Notes under the pieces: model-generated
What the model saw: the letters and a program-made list of their open reading frames with translations, nothing else
Database searches by the model: none
What the model was told of the DNA's origin: nothing
Made by a program: the position numbers and the translations under genes
Shown here: positions 1 through 8,090 of the stretch, piece after piece
Layout of the letters: every line of letters begins with the position of its first letter
Position numbering within the stretch: position 1 is the first letter of the stretch
Source: Herbaspirillum aquaticum
GTDB taxonomy: Bacteria > Pseudomonadota > Gammaproteobacteria > Burkholderiales > Burkholderiaceae_D
Reading direction: 5' to 3'
NCBI RefSeq assembly: GCF_002213425.1
Contig: NZ_NJGV01000011.1
Span: 1-64,000 of the forward strand
Length of the DNA stretch: 64,000 nt

Positions 1-93
1 AGCTATTTCGCTTCTTCTTTGCTTCACTCATTCTCGTCATCCCTTCCAGGACGACAGCTTAAATCAGTGTCTCAAATTCGGGGTCCACTTTAG

Positions 94-312
94 GGAGTAG
101 GCGTTGTTCAACTCCAAGCGGTGGCCGATCAGATCGTACTTACCGGCTTCAACATCAATCGCGGCAATTGCAAAAGCAAACTCGGAGGAATTTATCCTCT
201 CCCGCTCACCTTCAAATACGGGCAAGGTGTGAAGCTCTTCGCCTTTAGCTGCAGCGTCAAGGAAGTTGTCTTAACCACCAATCAAGGGAGTTTCACCTAT
301 TCATTCCGATAG
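94..312 (+). pseudogene. Small conserved hypothetical protein, 5' end probably missing
   Basis: An open frame runs from just after a stop at 91-93 to the stop at 312. The only good initiator is the GTG at 121, which has no clear ribosome binding site and gives 63 residues. The translated part has a compact beta-strand pattern (INRGNC, LTFKYGQ, TTNQGSFTYSF) that resembles short conserved bacterial proteins with an N-R-G-N-C motif and a C-terminal TTxxGxxT(F/W)xF strand. Those are usually longer at the N-terminus, so I read this as the 3' remainder of a gene whose start was lost. Bases 60-90 just upstream look unrelated and could be the end of an inserted element. Function unknown. Confidence 0.4.
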
Positions 313-419
313 GATCAATTCCCGCACACAGCACTTTGCATTACGCGATTTTCTTCAATAAGAAACCGGAGGGCGCCCGACAAGTGCCACTCCGATTCCC
401 TCATAGATCATTTCTTCAC

Positions 420-584
420 ATGCGTGCCATTCCAATTCTCTTTATTTTTTGGCTTTTTGGATCATTTCTAGTTGGCCTAGCTGCCAAGTCTTCTGGAAGA
501 AGCTTCCTTGTCTGGTTCTTCCTTTCGATGCTGGTCGATCCGATCCTGGGATTTCTTTTCCTTCAAGTGAGCAAAGGAAAATGA
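420..584 (+). CDS. Tiny two-segment membrane protein A
   Basis: Encodes 54 residues with two hydrophobic stretches (about residues 3-22 and 30-49) separated by a short polar AKSSGRS turn. I chose the ATG at 420 because the first membrane segment starts directly after it. A GTG at 384 with a better-placed GGAGGG (368-373) would add 12 residues and cannot be excluded. The next gene begins 3 bp after the stop and encodes a protein of the same plan sharing the GRSxxxWxFLS core, so the two are probably diverged tandem duplicates that are co-translated. Function unknown. The cargo position at the left side of a mobile-element-like segment suggests accessory DNA. Confidence 0.55.
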   Translation: MRAIPILFIFWLFGSFLVGLAAKSSGRSFLVWFFLSMLVDPILGFLFLQVSKGK

Positions 585-587
585 CCA

Positions 588-776
588 ATGGCTATCATTA
601 TCGGACTACTCGCGATGACATATCTAGGGATGTTTGTAGTCATCGGCATATATGCGAAGCGAACTGGTAGAAGTGCGATATGGTGGATTTTTCTGTCGTT
701 AACTCTGACACCATTCATCTCTTTGATTATTCTACGCGGTAGCGAGCTAGAGAGACGGCGGCGCATTACACGCTGA
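588..776 (+). CDS. Tiny two-segment membrane protein B (paralogue of A)
   Basis: Encodes 62 residues: a membrane segment (about 2-20), a YAKRTGRS turn, a second segment (about 29-49) and a basic tail ending ELERRRRITR. The central pattern (AKxxGRSxxxWxFLSLxxxP) matches the preceding gene, so I infer duplication. The positive tail after segment two predicts both ends in the cytoplasm (positive-inside rule). No family name can be given. Small paired proteins of this plan occur in mobile elements, but this sequence alone does not show toxin or immunity activity. Confidence 0.55.
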   Translation: MAIIIGLLAMTYLGMFVVIGIYAKRTGRSAIWWIFLSLTLTPFISLIILRGSELERRRRITR

Positions 777-837
777 CCGCCATCGCCACTGATTTATAAT
801 AAAAAAGCCCGCGAGATGCTACCCCAAAAAAGGTTGG

Positions 838-864
838 ATTCATCTCCGATCTTTGGGGATGAAT
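838..864 (-). terminator. Rho-independent terminator of the leftward island genes
   Basis: ATTCATCTCC (838-847) and GGGGATGAAT (855-864) form a 10-bp stem with one G-T-type mismatch and a 7-nt loop. Read on the minus strand the stem is followed within a few bases by a T run (complement of the A run at 826-831). It lies 43 bp past the stop of the gene at 907-1230. Confidence 0.6.
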
Positions 865-906
865 TTCACCGATGGCATTTTATTTTCTGGTTTTAAGTAA
901 ATACTA

Positions 907-1230
907 TCAACGTCTTTGTCCCGCCAACAACGCCTGCTGCATAGCTGATACTGGCCCTGATAGTTTCTCGGACTGTTCACGAGCTTCCTTCAAATAGCGC
1001 ATGAGAGTCGCATGCGAGATGCTTAATCCATTCCGCTGCAGTATTTGCTGCAGCTGCTTGACGGTCAGGCCATCAGTCAAGCGCTTTTGGATGACCGGGT
1101 ACAGTTCCAGGAATGCCCCCTTCTTCGGGTTACGAGGCGCAAGTTGATAGTCCTGCAGCGCTGCACGCAGCTTGTCAATATCAAAAGATTTATCAGCTTC
1201 GGTATCAGTCGTTTGAAAAGAGTGTGTCAT
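907..1230 (-). CDS. Small HTH-like protein of the mobile segment (MobC/KfrA-like pattern)
   Basis: Encodes 107 residues. I chose the ATG at 1230 because an AGGGA lies 6 nt upstream on the minus strand; a longer frame to 1332 lacks this. The central part (VIQKRLTDGLTVKQLQQILQRNGLSISHATLMRYLKE) has the pattern 'repetitive target, low-complexity helix, G-ls-s-TLxRYL' seen in small plasmid and island DNA-binding proteins that act in mobilisation or copy control. It is the last gene before a terminator and lies 169 bp after the Gp2-like replication gene on the same strand, so it may be co-transcribed with it. DNA binding is inferred from the helix-turn-helix pattern, not from a confirmed family match. 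Confidence 0.5.
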   Translation of the reverse strand: MTHSFQTTDTEADKSFDIDKLRAALQDYQLAPRNPKKGAFLELYPVIQKRLTDGLTVKQLQQILQRNGLSISHATLMRYLKEAREQSEKLSGPVSAMQQALLAGQRR

Positions 1231-1399
1231 TAGTAGTCCCTGTGCAGGTACATAATTAGGAATGGTGCCATTCGCGCTGTTCCGCGCGTCAACAAAAATC
1301 CGCCTGGAGTCGACCATAAGACGGACCGGCAATGGCCGCTCCAGGCTACTGAGATAGTTCGCATTTTCGCAGTCGAACCATCTCAGTACTCCCCAGTTA

Positions 1400-2647
1400 C
1401 TACGAAGAATCCAAATCCACCTCCGCTAGGCCGTCCTTCTTTGATCGAGGACGTCCAGAGCGCTTCAAAGACATCTGACCGGTGCTAAAGGTCTTAGAGT
1501 GTGGAGACGCCTTGACCTTCGCTAGTTGGCTCTTCTTGGCCAAGTACAGCAAGGCACGCCATAAATTGGATAACTTGGCGCTATCCCAGTACTCTACGAT
1601 CCCGCAGGCGGGCCGCTCGTACTTCTTCCGATTGCAGTTGAAGTAATACCCAGCACCCTCGGTGTGCTTTACCCAGGCGGCTCCCAGCCTCTCGGCCAGT
1701 CCAACATGATCAAATCCATTAACGACAGATCCGTCGTAGCAAAATGCGATATGCAGGTGATATCCTTCAATAGTGGCAAATTCCAAGGACCAGACACAGC
1801 CGACGTAGCCCTTCTTAAGCTGCTTATGATGACGAATACCATCCAGGTACTCGGTCCTCGCCTTAGCAATCTCGAAGAAGCTAACACGGTCAACGCCAAA
1901 GTCGATCTCATGGGCGCTGACTCCGTCCATGAAGTCCAGGTATTCGCGCTCTCTTTTTTCAATAAGCTCCTGCTCAAGATCAGCTAAGCGATAGGCCTCA
2001 AGAGGATCGCCTTTTCGCAGATGTAGATCCAAGCGTATCCAGACCATCCTCGCGGTCTTGCCTACAATCCACTTCAGATAGCTACGCAGCTTCTTCACGT
2101 TCTTATCCGCGTTACGCGACCACTGATTCATTCGGTAGGCAAGTTTGGTTTCCTTTGCTCTTTTCTTCAGATGCAAAATAAAAGCATTGGCCGTCTCGGC
2201 AAACTCTCTACCACTGGCATCCCCGCCTAAGTTTCGGTAGTACGCTACCGGATGATCACGGTACTCATTGATGACCAGGGAAACATCGGGAGCAGATGCC
2301 AAGTCACTATCCATCAACCGAGCAAACAAGGGCATCATCTTGATCATGCTAGCCATTTTTTGCTCTTCGTAGCTCCTTACGCCGTGCTTATTGATCTTCA
2401 CGCGGTATGGCAGTTCTTTACCCTTGAATACCATCTCTGTGAACGACAACAAAGTGGAAATCAACCTGGTCTTGTTTGGAGTTATTCTCGCTGTTCCATC
2501 TTCTAGAAAGACCGTGTCTTTCTTCTGATGAAATAGCATCACAAGCTCCCTTGTGGGTAAATCATCTTTTAGTATCGTAGATAAGTCAGGAGCAGCACTG
2601 TCTACTTCATTTTCGCCAGCGCCGCTGCTATGCAGCTCAGCACTCAT
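1400..2647 (-). CDS. Inovirus Gp2 / YagK-YfjJ-type replication initiation protein
   Basis: Encodes 415 residues. The C-terminal half carries the hallmarks of the Gp2/YagK-YfjJ family: a tryptophan-rich strand VWSLEF, then GYHLHIAFCYDGS with the HxH metal motif of HUH-type nickases, then a W...T.G.GYYFNCN segment and a GI.EY.D tail. A Tyr-rich region with YxxxK-like spacing (NRKKYERP) follows. The first 150 residues are less conserved. Members act in rolling-circle replication of filamentous phages or persist in integrated elements and satellites. Upstream lies a 365-bp AT-rich stretch with small palindromes that could hold its promoter and origin. Replication of this element is inferred, and the active tyrosine cannot be assigned by eye. 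Confidence 0.7.
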   Translation of the reverse strand: MSAELHSSGAGENEVDSAAPDLSTILKDDLPTRELVMLFHQKKDTVFLEDGTARITPNKTRLISTLLSFTEMVFKGKELPYRVKINKHGVRSYEEQKMASMIKMMPLFARLMDSDLASAPDVSLVINEYRDHPVAYYRNLGGDASGREFAETANAFILHLKKRAKETKLAYRMNQWSRNADKNVKKLRSYLKWIVGKTARMVWIRLDLHLRKGDPLEAYRLADLEQELIEKREREYLDFMDGVSAHEIDFGVDRVSFFEIAKARTEYLDGIRHHKQLKKGYVGCVWSLEFATIEGYHLHIAFCYDGSVVNGFDHVGLAERLGAAWVKHTEGAGYYFNCNRKKYERPACGIVEYWDSAKLSNLWRALLYLAKKSQLAKVKASPHSKTFSTGQMSLKRSGRPRSKKDGLAEVDLDSS

Positions 2648-3012
2648 GATCAGTGCGGCACCACATGCCTTTGCAGGTGATTCATCGATTCATTTCCTTT
2701 CATTTCATCACAATCAATGAATTGATTGATGATGGTTGGTTGTGGACAGCTCAGATTGATATTTGGATGAATATTCAGATTGAATTTATTAGGTATGTAG
2801 TTTGAGTAAATTAAATAGATTGATTTTCTTTATCTTATTTAAAACCAGAAATGCCAACGTTTTGAGAGATGGAGAGTGTTCGACAAATGGCAGGCCAAAC
2901 ACCCTCCTTTTCCGAGGATTTATTTAACTGATGATCTTTCCGAGATATCTCTTAAAATAAATTAAAAATAATAAGAAATTTCTTCCCGGTTTCCTGCGAA
3001 TCCCGGACGCGG
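2648..3012. other. AT-rich intergenic stretch with palindromes, possible replication origin
   Basis: No coding frame is supported. The 365 bp are much richer in A+T than either flank and contain repeated GATT/TGAT words, a 7-bp inverted repeat CAATCAA-TGAA-TTGATTG at 2711-2728 and the short palindrome AAGAAATTTCTT near 2978-2989. It separates two leftward genes: it lies downstream of the DUF3987-type ATPase and upstream of the Gp2-like gene. It must contain the promoter of the latter and is a reasonable place for an origin or nick site. Confidence 0.4.
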
Positions 3013-4428
3013 CTAGCACAACTTGAAATGCACCCCTCCCGGTGTTTCAATCTGTTTTAAACGCCGTTCTTTGAGCAAACAGGCGATCCCATTACGGAGC
3101 CGCAAATTGCTCATCGACAGCTCAAGCCCCATGCTCTTCATCTGCGAAATTGGGAAGGGGCGATTCCGTCCTCGCCTGAAAAGCAATTCAGCGATACGAT
3201 CGGCATCTTCCAGATGAAGATAGGATTTATCAGTACGCTCGAACAGCAAGCGGAAGTTATCGATATGCCAGATCACACGTTCTAATGCATTTTCGATCTC
3301 TTCAGCGGTAATGTCGCCGTCGACACCTTCAAAAGCGTGATCAACCGCCGCCATCCGGATCACGCGCTCGTAAGCACGAACTGGATAATTTAGCTCATCG
3401 AAGAACGGAGCATATTCGGCCACAACCGACCTGATGCAACGCTCAGCGGACTCGGCAACATGAGTAGCCCGACGCGACACCTTTAAGATTGGCCTCATGT
3501 CGTAACCCTTTTCTCCCTGCTTGACCCCTTCCTCGAAGAAATGGCGCATTGTCGAAAAGTAAGCTTCAGATGCTCGTCCCGGCTCAGCCGTTTCAAATTT
3601 CTTTGCACGAGCCACGTCATCTGCATCCACATAGACGACCGCAAACCGATTAAAGAATCCGGTACCGAGGCAAAGCGCTCCCATGGCAGAGTCTAGAAAT
3701 TGATCTAATGGCTTTCTCTGGGTCGCGATCGAGATAGTCAAAATCGGTTTCACCGGCTCTGAGGAGGTGTTAGCCGTCAGACTCTTGTGCGGCTGGCCGC
3801 TGTAGCTACTATTAAAAAGAGAGACAGTCGCGTCATTTTGCTTAGCAAAGAACAGCGCGCCTTCGTCAACGCAGATCCACAGGTTCGGGTTCTCGGTGAC
3901 TCGCTTCTTCATCCCAGCGAAAGAAGCATCATTACCTCTACACGGCGCGGTTAAAGGTTCAACGGGCTCTTCGCTAAGAAGCTGCTGCCGCCGCTGCTCA
4001 ACGTCCTGAAGCCGTTCATTACGCTCCTCATCAGACATGTCATGGTGGGACTCAATCTGTTTGATCCGCCTAGTCAGACCCGATTGCCGTGCCTGCCAAG
4101 CGATAAGATTATCCTGATAACAACGCAACATCTCTCCGCGTTCTCGCTCGTGCTGCTGGACAAGTTCACCGTAGAACCGTCGTATTGCCTCACCCGCGTC
4201 CGTCTTGCCGCATCCTGGTGGTGCAACGATGAGACTATAGGTATTGAGCGGTCGAGGCATCTTGCTCTTGGGGTCTTCTACCTGAAAGCACGAGCCTGTT
4301 AGGTGGGTGGCACAATCGGACACGTGGGCTATCATCAATCGGTCTGCCACATCGGACCACGAGTTCTCTTCAAGAAAAAGGCGAGAAGTACGAGACAGAG
4401 TTTCAATAGGAGCCAATGGGGTCGTCAC
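3013..4428 (-). CDS. DUF3987-type P-loop ATPase (primase/helicase-associated protein of mobile elements)
   Basis: Encodes 471 residues. Walker A is APPGCGKT (69-76), Walker B is LWICVDEG (183-190) and a sensor-like strand TISIATQ follows at 231-237, with GTGFFNRF at 255-262, as in DUF3987 proteins. Residues 90-155 are charged and predicted helical. The last 70 residues (DRIAELLFRRG..., ISQMKSMGLELSMSNLRLRNGI) look like a winged helix. Proteins of this class occur in integrated phage-like elements next to AlpA regulators and are thought to act in element DNA replication. Its ATG overlaps the stop of the AlpA-like gene by 4 bp (ATGA), so the two are translationally coupled. Confidence 0.7.
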   Translation of the reverse strand: MTTPLAPIETLSRTSRLFLEENSWSDVADRLMIAHVSDCATHLTGSCFQVEDPKSKMPRPLNTYSLIVAPPGCGKTDAGEAIRRFYGELVQQHERERGEMLRCYQDNLIAWQARQSGLTRRIKQIESHHDMSDEERNERLQDVEQRRQQLLSEEPVEPLTAPCRGNDASFAGMKKRVTENPNLWICVDEGALFFAKQNDATVSLFNSSYSGQPHKSLTANTSSEPVKPILTISIATQRKPLDQFLDSAMGALCLGTGFFNRFAVVYVDADDVARAKKFETAEPGRASEAYFSTMRHFFEEGVKQGEKGYDMRPILKVSRRATHVAESAERCIRSVVAEYAPFFDELNYPVRAYERVIRMAAVDHAFEGVDGDITAEEIENALERVIWHIDNFRLLFERTDKSYLHLEDADRIAELLFRRGRNRPFPISQMKSMGLELSMSNLRLRNGIACLLKERRLKQIETPGGVHFKLC

Positions 4429-4649
4429 AGCACACCCCCTTCCATGTCATCACCGTTGCTCAGCAACTTTTCTTGATAGGCATTTAGCTCACTTTCAGAC
4501 CAACGCTTTGAGCGCTTACCAACGGAGACCGGGCGCGGAAAAAACTCATCAAAATATTCCCCTTCTTCATTCAGCCTCTCGTATACCGATGAACGACTAA
4601 TAGAAAACATCTCACAGACATACTTGATGTCTACCATGCGATTCTGCAT
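4425..4649 (-). CDS. AlpA-family helix-turn-helix regulator
   Basis: Encodes 74 residues from the ATG at 4649, which has GGAG 7 nt upstream; a longer frame to 4802 has no supporting site. The sequence VDIKYVCEMFSISRSSVYERLNEEGEYFDEFFPRPVSVGKRSKRWSESEL is split here into motifs: YVCEMFSISRSSVY is the helix-turn-helix, FPRPVSVG the wing, and RWSESEL the closing helix typical of AlpA proteins. AlpA homologues control excision or integrase expression in cryptic phages and islands. It overlaps the next gene by 4 bp. No integrase is found beside it, which is unusual for such a pair. Confidence 0.75.
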   Translation of the reverse strand: MQNRMVDIKYVCEMFSISRSSVYERLNEEGEYFDEFFPRPVSVGKRSKRWSESELNAYQEKLLSNGDDMEGGVL

Positions 4650-4872
4650 ATTCACTCCGAAATGCGCGACAGTACTTTGCGCTATTGCCGCGCGGATTAA
4701 TCGATAAATTTTGGATTTTTGGTCGCGTAGGCCGAATGAACTCAAATGAGTCATGGAGCCGGGTGAGCAGCAAAAGCCGCTCTGAGTCGTTTGAAGGCGC
4801 AAGTCTTACGAGACACTACGCCTGACTCTAGGTGAATTTTTGTGGGATCAACTGCAAATTACTTGCGGCTGA

Positions 4873-5106
4873 TTTTTAGAGAGGTGTACTGGCCGAACGT
4901 TAACGGCTTGGCTCGAAGAGGAACAGAACCTAGCTCAGCTCAGATATTTGTTCGCAGATCGAATTGACACGTCAGAGGTGCCAATCGACTCGCTAAGTGG
5001 CGTCAGTTTTGAAAAACAGGCCATTAATACGGTGTATGGTGGGTGCCTACAACAAAACTTTGTCGCAAGCTTTATGGCACTAAGTGCTCACGCGAACTCC
5101 CCATAG
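4873..5106 (+). pseudogene. Open frame remnant without a start codon
   Basis: A 77-codon frame is open from just after a stop at 4870-4872 to TAG at 5104-5106. It reads as plausible protein (TAWLEEEQNLAQL, RYLFADRIDTSEVPIDSL) with no ATG until near the end. No ribosome binding site is seen. It may be the 3' end of a decayed gene at the island edge, or chance. I recognise no family. The rest of 4650-5502 shows no convincing gene. Confidence 0.25.
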
Positions 5107-5372
5107 CACAGTCCAATAAGAGGAACCGTACCTAGGTCGCATATTTTAATTTTGATACTTCAATAAACCCTTCTTTCAGTTTTCACCAAGTAAATCCCAT
5201 CTGTCTATTTCGGATGCAGTAAAACTATGATGAACGATTGCCCCTATGTAAGTCAAGCCGGGACAAGGACGAAATTTACACCAGAAAAATGGGTGAGCGG
5301 GGACGAATGGCATTCAAAGGTACGCCGATTTATCCGATAGCATCCAACGAAGCTCGACTGCAATCGACAGTC

Positions 5373-5393
5373 TTAGGGGTATTTTTAGGGGTA
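5373..5393. repeat. Direct repeat TTAGGGGTA, two copies at the island edge
   Basis: TTAGGGGTA occurs at 5373-5381 and again at 5385-5393, separated by TTT. Short G-rich repeats of this kind are often found between an island attachment site and a tyrosine integrase gene, where they can be arm sites. Here no integrase remains, so this is only suggestive. Confidence 0.3.
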
Positions 5394-5447
5394 ATTTTTT
5401 CGGCCAGAATGGAAAAGCGTCGTATATTCAAGACATTCCGAGTGCTG

Positions 5448-5469
5448 TTTGAGTGTCGCCGGCCCACCA
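5448..5469 (+). other. tRNA-3'-end-like string, possible attachment-site remnant
   Basis: The bases read TTTGAGT, then GTCGC, then CGGCCCACCA: a T-loop-like heptamer followed by a segment ending in CCA. It lies 33 bp before a perfect terminator, as expected for the duplicated 3' end of a tRNA target left at the far end of an integrated island. The T-stem does not pair with the bases to the left, which fits a remnant but also fits chance. The intact tRNA would have to lie left of the window. Confidence 0.25.
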
Positions 5470-5502
5470 AACATCAGTCCAGCTAGTTCCAGTGGAGTCT
5501 AA

Positions 5503-5537
5503 AATCCCCAAGAATTCAAACGCTTGGGGATTTTTTT
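5503..5537 (+). terminator. Strong rho-independent terminator
   Basis: AATCCCCAAG (5503-5512) and CTTGGGGATT (5523-5532) form a perfect 10-bp stem with a 10-nt loop, followed by further Ts to 5537. No rightward gene ends directly before it in this window, so its original gene was probably displaced. It marks the boundary between the AT-rich segment and the chromosome-like part. Confidence 0.75.
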
Positions 5538-5702
5538 CGTCTATCGGCAACCATTGAGGTCAAGGCACATGCCGCTGCGCTTGTATGCAACGGCATGCAG
5601 CAGGTCTTTGCAACCCGAGCAAAAGCCTTTTCTGCCCTGACGAGGTTCTCTCTTCAGCACATCTGCGGCATATTGAGGTCAGCAAAATAATGGCGACTCA
5701 TC

Positions 5703-6878
5703 ATGGCCCACCACTCTCCTGTCAACCCGGAATCCTCGGGACACCAACCTCGAGCCATCATCATTGGCGGCTCGCTAAGCGGACTATTCGTCGGCACACT
5801 GTTGCGTCAGATAGGCTGGAAAGTTGATATATATGAGCGTTCTACAGGTGATTTCGACAGCCGCGGCGGTGGTATCGTCCTGCAGCCTGAGGTACTGGAG
5901 GTCTTCAGGCGCATCGGGATCAACAAGCATCGGAAAGCCTGGGGTGTCCCTTCGATGGACCGCGTGGTGCTCGATAGGGGCGGGAACATCCGATCAAGAC
6001 GATATGCACCGCAAATCCAGACCTCCTGGCCCCTGATATACGGTGCTCTCAAGTCGGCTTTCGACATGAAGCATTACCACCAGGATAAAACCCTCACCCA
6101 CGTGGAACAGGACGATGGACTGCGCCATGTGACGGCCTACTTTGAGGACGGCAGTGAAGCCAGTGGCGACCTGTTAGTCGGCGCAGACGGCGGAAACTCA
6201 CAGGTCCGTTCGCAAATCTGGCCATCGCAGCTACCCGGTTATGCCGGCTATTTGGCTTGGCGCGGCCTCCTGCCAGAATCAGCAATGACAAATTCGATGC
6301 GCTCCGAATTACACGGCAATTTCGGATTCGCGAACAATGTGGGATCACACATCCTGGGTTATCTGGTACCTGGGGCCGGCAACAGCATATGGCCCGAAGA
6401 ACGTCTCTACAACTGGGTCTGGTACCGAGTCGCCAGTGCCACCCTGCTTGAACAGGTGATGCTGGACCGTGACGGACGACAGCGCGCTTATTCGGTTCCG
6501 GAAGGTCGACTTGCCGCGCGCTGGCGAGACTACTTGCATAAAGAAGCAGGGTCGCTCTTGCCGCCCCAATTTCAAGAGATTGTCCGCGCAACTGATGCAC
6601 CATTTGTACAGGCCGTGCGCGATTTGGCTGTCGACAAGATGGTGACCGGACGAGTGTTGATCCTTGGCGATGCCGCTTCGATTCCACGCCCGCATACAGC
6701 GGCAAGTACCTTGAAAGCCGCCGCCAATGCCTTAAGCCTGGCTGATGCCTTGCAGGCCAACACAACCGATATTGATGCCGCGCTGGCAAGTTGGGAACCG
6801 CGCCAGGTTGCGTTCGGAAAACAATTGCTAATGCAGGGAATGAGGACCGGGAAGTTGCTGATGTTCCACCAGGCCTAG
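5703..6878 (+). CDS. FAD-dependent monooxygenase (dihydroxypyridine-hydroxylase-like)
   Basis: Encodes 391 residues with the class A flavoprotein monooxygenase layout: a Rossmann dinucleotide motif IIGGSLSGL near residues 20-28, the DG motif LVGADGGNSQVR around 158-169 and the GD motif VLILGDAASIPRPHTAAST around 313-331. The RPHTAAST form of the last motif is typical of the subgroup containing 2,6-dihydroxypyridine 3-hydroxylase, so an aromatic or N-heterocyclic substrate is likely, but which one is not shown. The start lacks a clear ribosome binding site; no better in-frame start exists before the Rossmann motif. A LysR gene follows 276 bp downstream on the same strand and may be its regulator. 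Confidence 0.75.
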   Translation: MAHHSPVNPESSGHQPRAIIIGGSLSGLFVGTLLRQIGWKVDIYERSTGDFDSRGGGIVLQPEVLEVFRRIGINKHRKAWGVPSMDRVVLDRGGNIRSRRYAPQIQTSWPLIYGALKSAFDMKHYHQDKTLTHVEQDDGLRHVTAYFEDGSEASGDLLVGADGGNSQVRSQIWPSQLPGYAGYLAWRGLLPESAMTNSMRSELHGNFGFANNVGSHILGYLVPGAGNSIWPEERLYNWVWYRVASATLLEQVMLDRDGRQRAYSVPEGRLAARWRDYLHKEAGSLLPPQFQEIVRATDAPFVQAVRDLAVDKMVTGRVLILGDAASIPRPHTAASTLKAAANALSLADALQANTTDIDAALASWEPRQVAFGKQLLMQGMRTGKLLMFHQA

Positions 6879-7087
6879 ACAAAACAAACGGTATCTTCGT
6901 CGCCTTATCTGCTACGGTCCTGACCATATCGGGACGTTGACGCAACGCTCCCAACCTGCACAGCCAGCACAAACTACGCGTCTGGCCAGAAAGTACATCA
7001 ACCGCACACCGCATGCTGCTGCCGCTGGCGGAGCAAGTCTTTTCCTTTCACATTACACCGGTACAATGCCTTCCAGCGGACGGGGTG

Positions 7088-7101
7088 CCTCCAGCTGGAG
7101 G
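7088..7101. promoter_or_regulatory. 14-bp perfect palindrome upstream of a LysR gene
   Basis: CCTCCAGCTGGAGG at 7088-7101 is a perfect palindrome in the 276-bp gap before the LysR gene at 7155. It could be an autoregulatory operator. The rest of the gap (6879-7154) shows no gene. Confidence 0.35.
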
Positions 7102-7154
7102 AGCGTCTGCCCCTCATTGATCATTGATGCTGGTTTCAAAGGATATGACGCGGC

Positions 7155-8081
7155 ATGGACAGGTTTTCTGAGCTCAAGGCATTTTCAGTTGTTGCCAGTA
7201 CTGGCGGCTTTTCCGCAGCCGCCCGCAATCTCGGCATCGCGCCCTCATCAGTGGTACGTCTTGTCGATGCGTTGGAAAGACGTGTCGGCGTCAGACTGCT
7301 CAATCGATCCACCCGTACCGTGACACTGACTGACAGCGGACGTTTTTATTACGACAGCGTACTGCTCATTCTGGAACAGATCGAAGAGGCGGAGAATTTC
7401 GCCTCACAAGAAGGCGTACCGCAGGGACGACTGACGATCTCCGCACCGGTAACCTTCAGCACCATTTATCTGGGCCCGGCTCTTTGTGAATTGCAGCAGA
7501 CGTATCCCAAGCTCAAAGTGCATCTCGACCTCAATGACGGAATCAGCGACCTGGCAGAAGACTCGGTGGACGTTGCCATTCGTATCGGCAAGCCCGTCCC
7601 GCACCCCGGCCTGACTACACGCTGGCTTGCCAGGCACGAGAGGATCATCTGCGGCAGCCCCGACTACTTCGATGAATTTGGCACACCCTTGGCACCAGCC
7701 GATCTTGCCAGGCATGATTGCCTCATCTTTTCGTATGGCGGCCAAGCGCACCAATGGCGATTCCGTCCCTTGGGCAACCCGGATGGATCTGTTCAGGCTG
7801 TTGACGTACGTGGCTCATTGTCGGTCAACAATTCCGAGATGCTACGCCAGGCCTGCCTGGGTGGTTATGGCGTAGCACTATTACCCGTCTGGCTAGTCAT
7901 GGAAGATGTCCTGGCAGGTCGGCTGATGAGGATCCTTCCAGACTACGAAGCCAATCCCGGCCCCATGGACGTTGGTTTGTATGCGGTATATCCCCCCAAT
8001 CGCGAAGCTGCTCTCAAAGTACAAGCCTTCATTGCTGTGTTGGAACAGCATCTTTCCAGAACGCTTCCGGTACTTTCGTAG
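7155..8081 (+). CDS. LysR-family transcriptional regulator
   Basis: Encodes 308 residues. The N-terminal winged helix (residues 1-60; GGFSAAARNLGIAPSSVVRLVDALERRVGVRLLNRSTR in pattern) is followed by a periplasmic-binding-protein-like effector domain to residue ~295. It is a clear paralogue of the LysR gene at 13,623: both share SAAAR.., APSSV.RLVDALE, PVTFST.YL and YEANPGPMDVG. AAAGGA lies about 11 nt before the ATG. The neighbour upstream is the FAD monooxygenase on the same strand, which is not the classical divergent arrangement, so the target is uncertain. Downstream it converges on a chemoreceptor gene with a 9-bp gap. Confidence 0.85.
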   Translation: MDRFSELKAFSVVASTGGFSAAARNLGIAPSSVVRLVDALERRVGVRLLNRSTRTVTLTDSGRFYYDSVLLILEQIEEAENFASQEGVPQGRLTISAPVTFSTIYLGPALCELQQTYPKLKVHLDLNDGISDLAEDSVDVAIRIGKPVPHPGLTTRWLARHERIICGSPDYFDEFGTPLAPADLARHDCLIFSYGGQAHQWRFRPLGNPDGSVQAVDVRGSLSVNNSEMLRQACLGGYGVALLPVWLVMEDVLAGRLMRILPDYEANPGPMDVGLYAVYPPNREAALKVQAFIAVLEQHLSRTLPVLS

Positions 8082-8090
8082 CCCCGCCTT

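Noticed and set aside
60-95. Possible insertion-sequence end (TCTCAAATTCGGGGTCCACTT-like string)
   Set aside because: The wording resembles IS termini, but no inverted partner or transposase fragment is in the window.
5448-5469. Complete tRNA gene
   Set aside because: Only a 3'-like string is present; the T-stem does not pair and no other arms are found.
5238-5486. 82-residue rightward frame
   Set aside because: Basic, low-complexity composition without a recognisable fold; it runs through the candidate attachment region and repeats.
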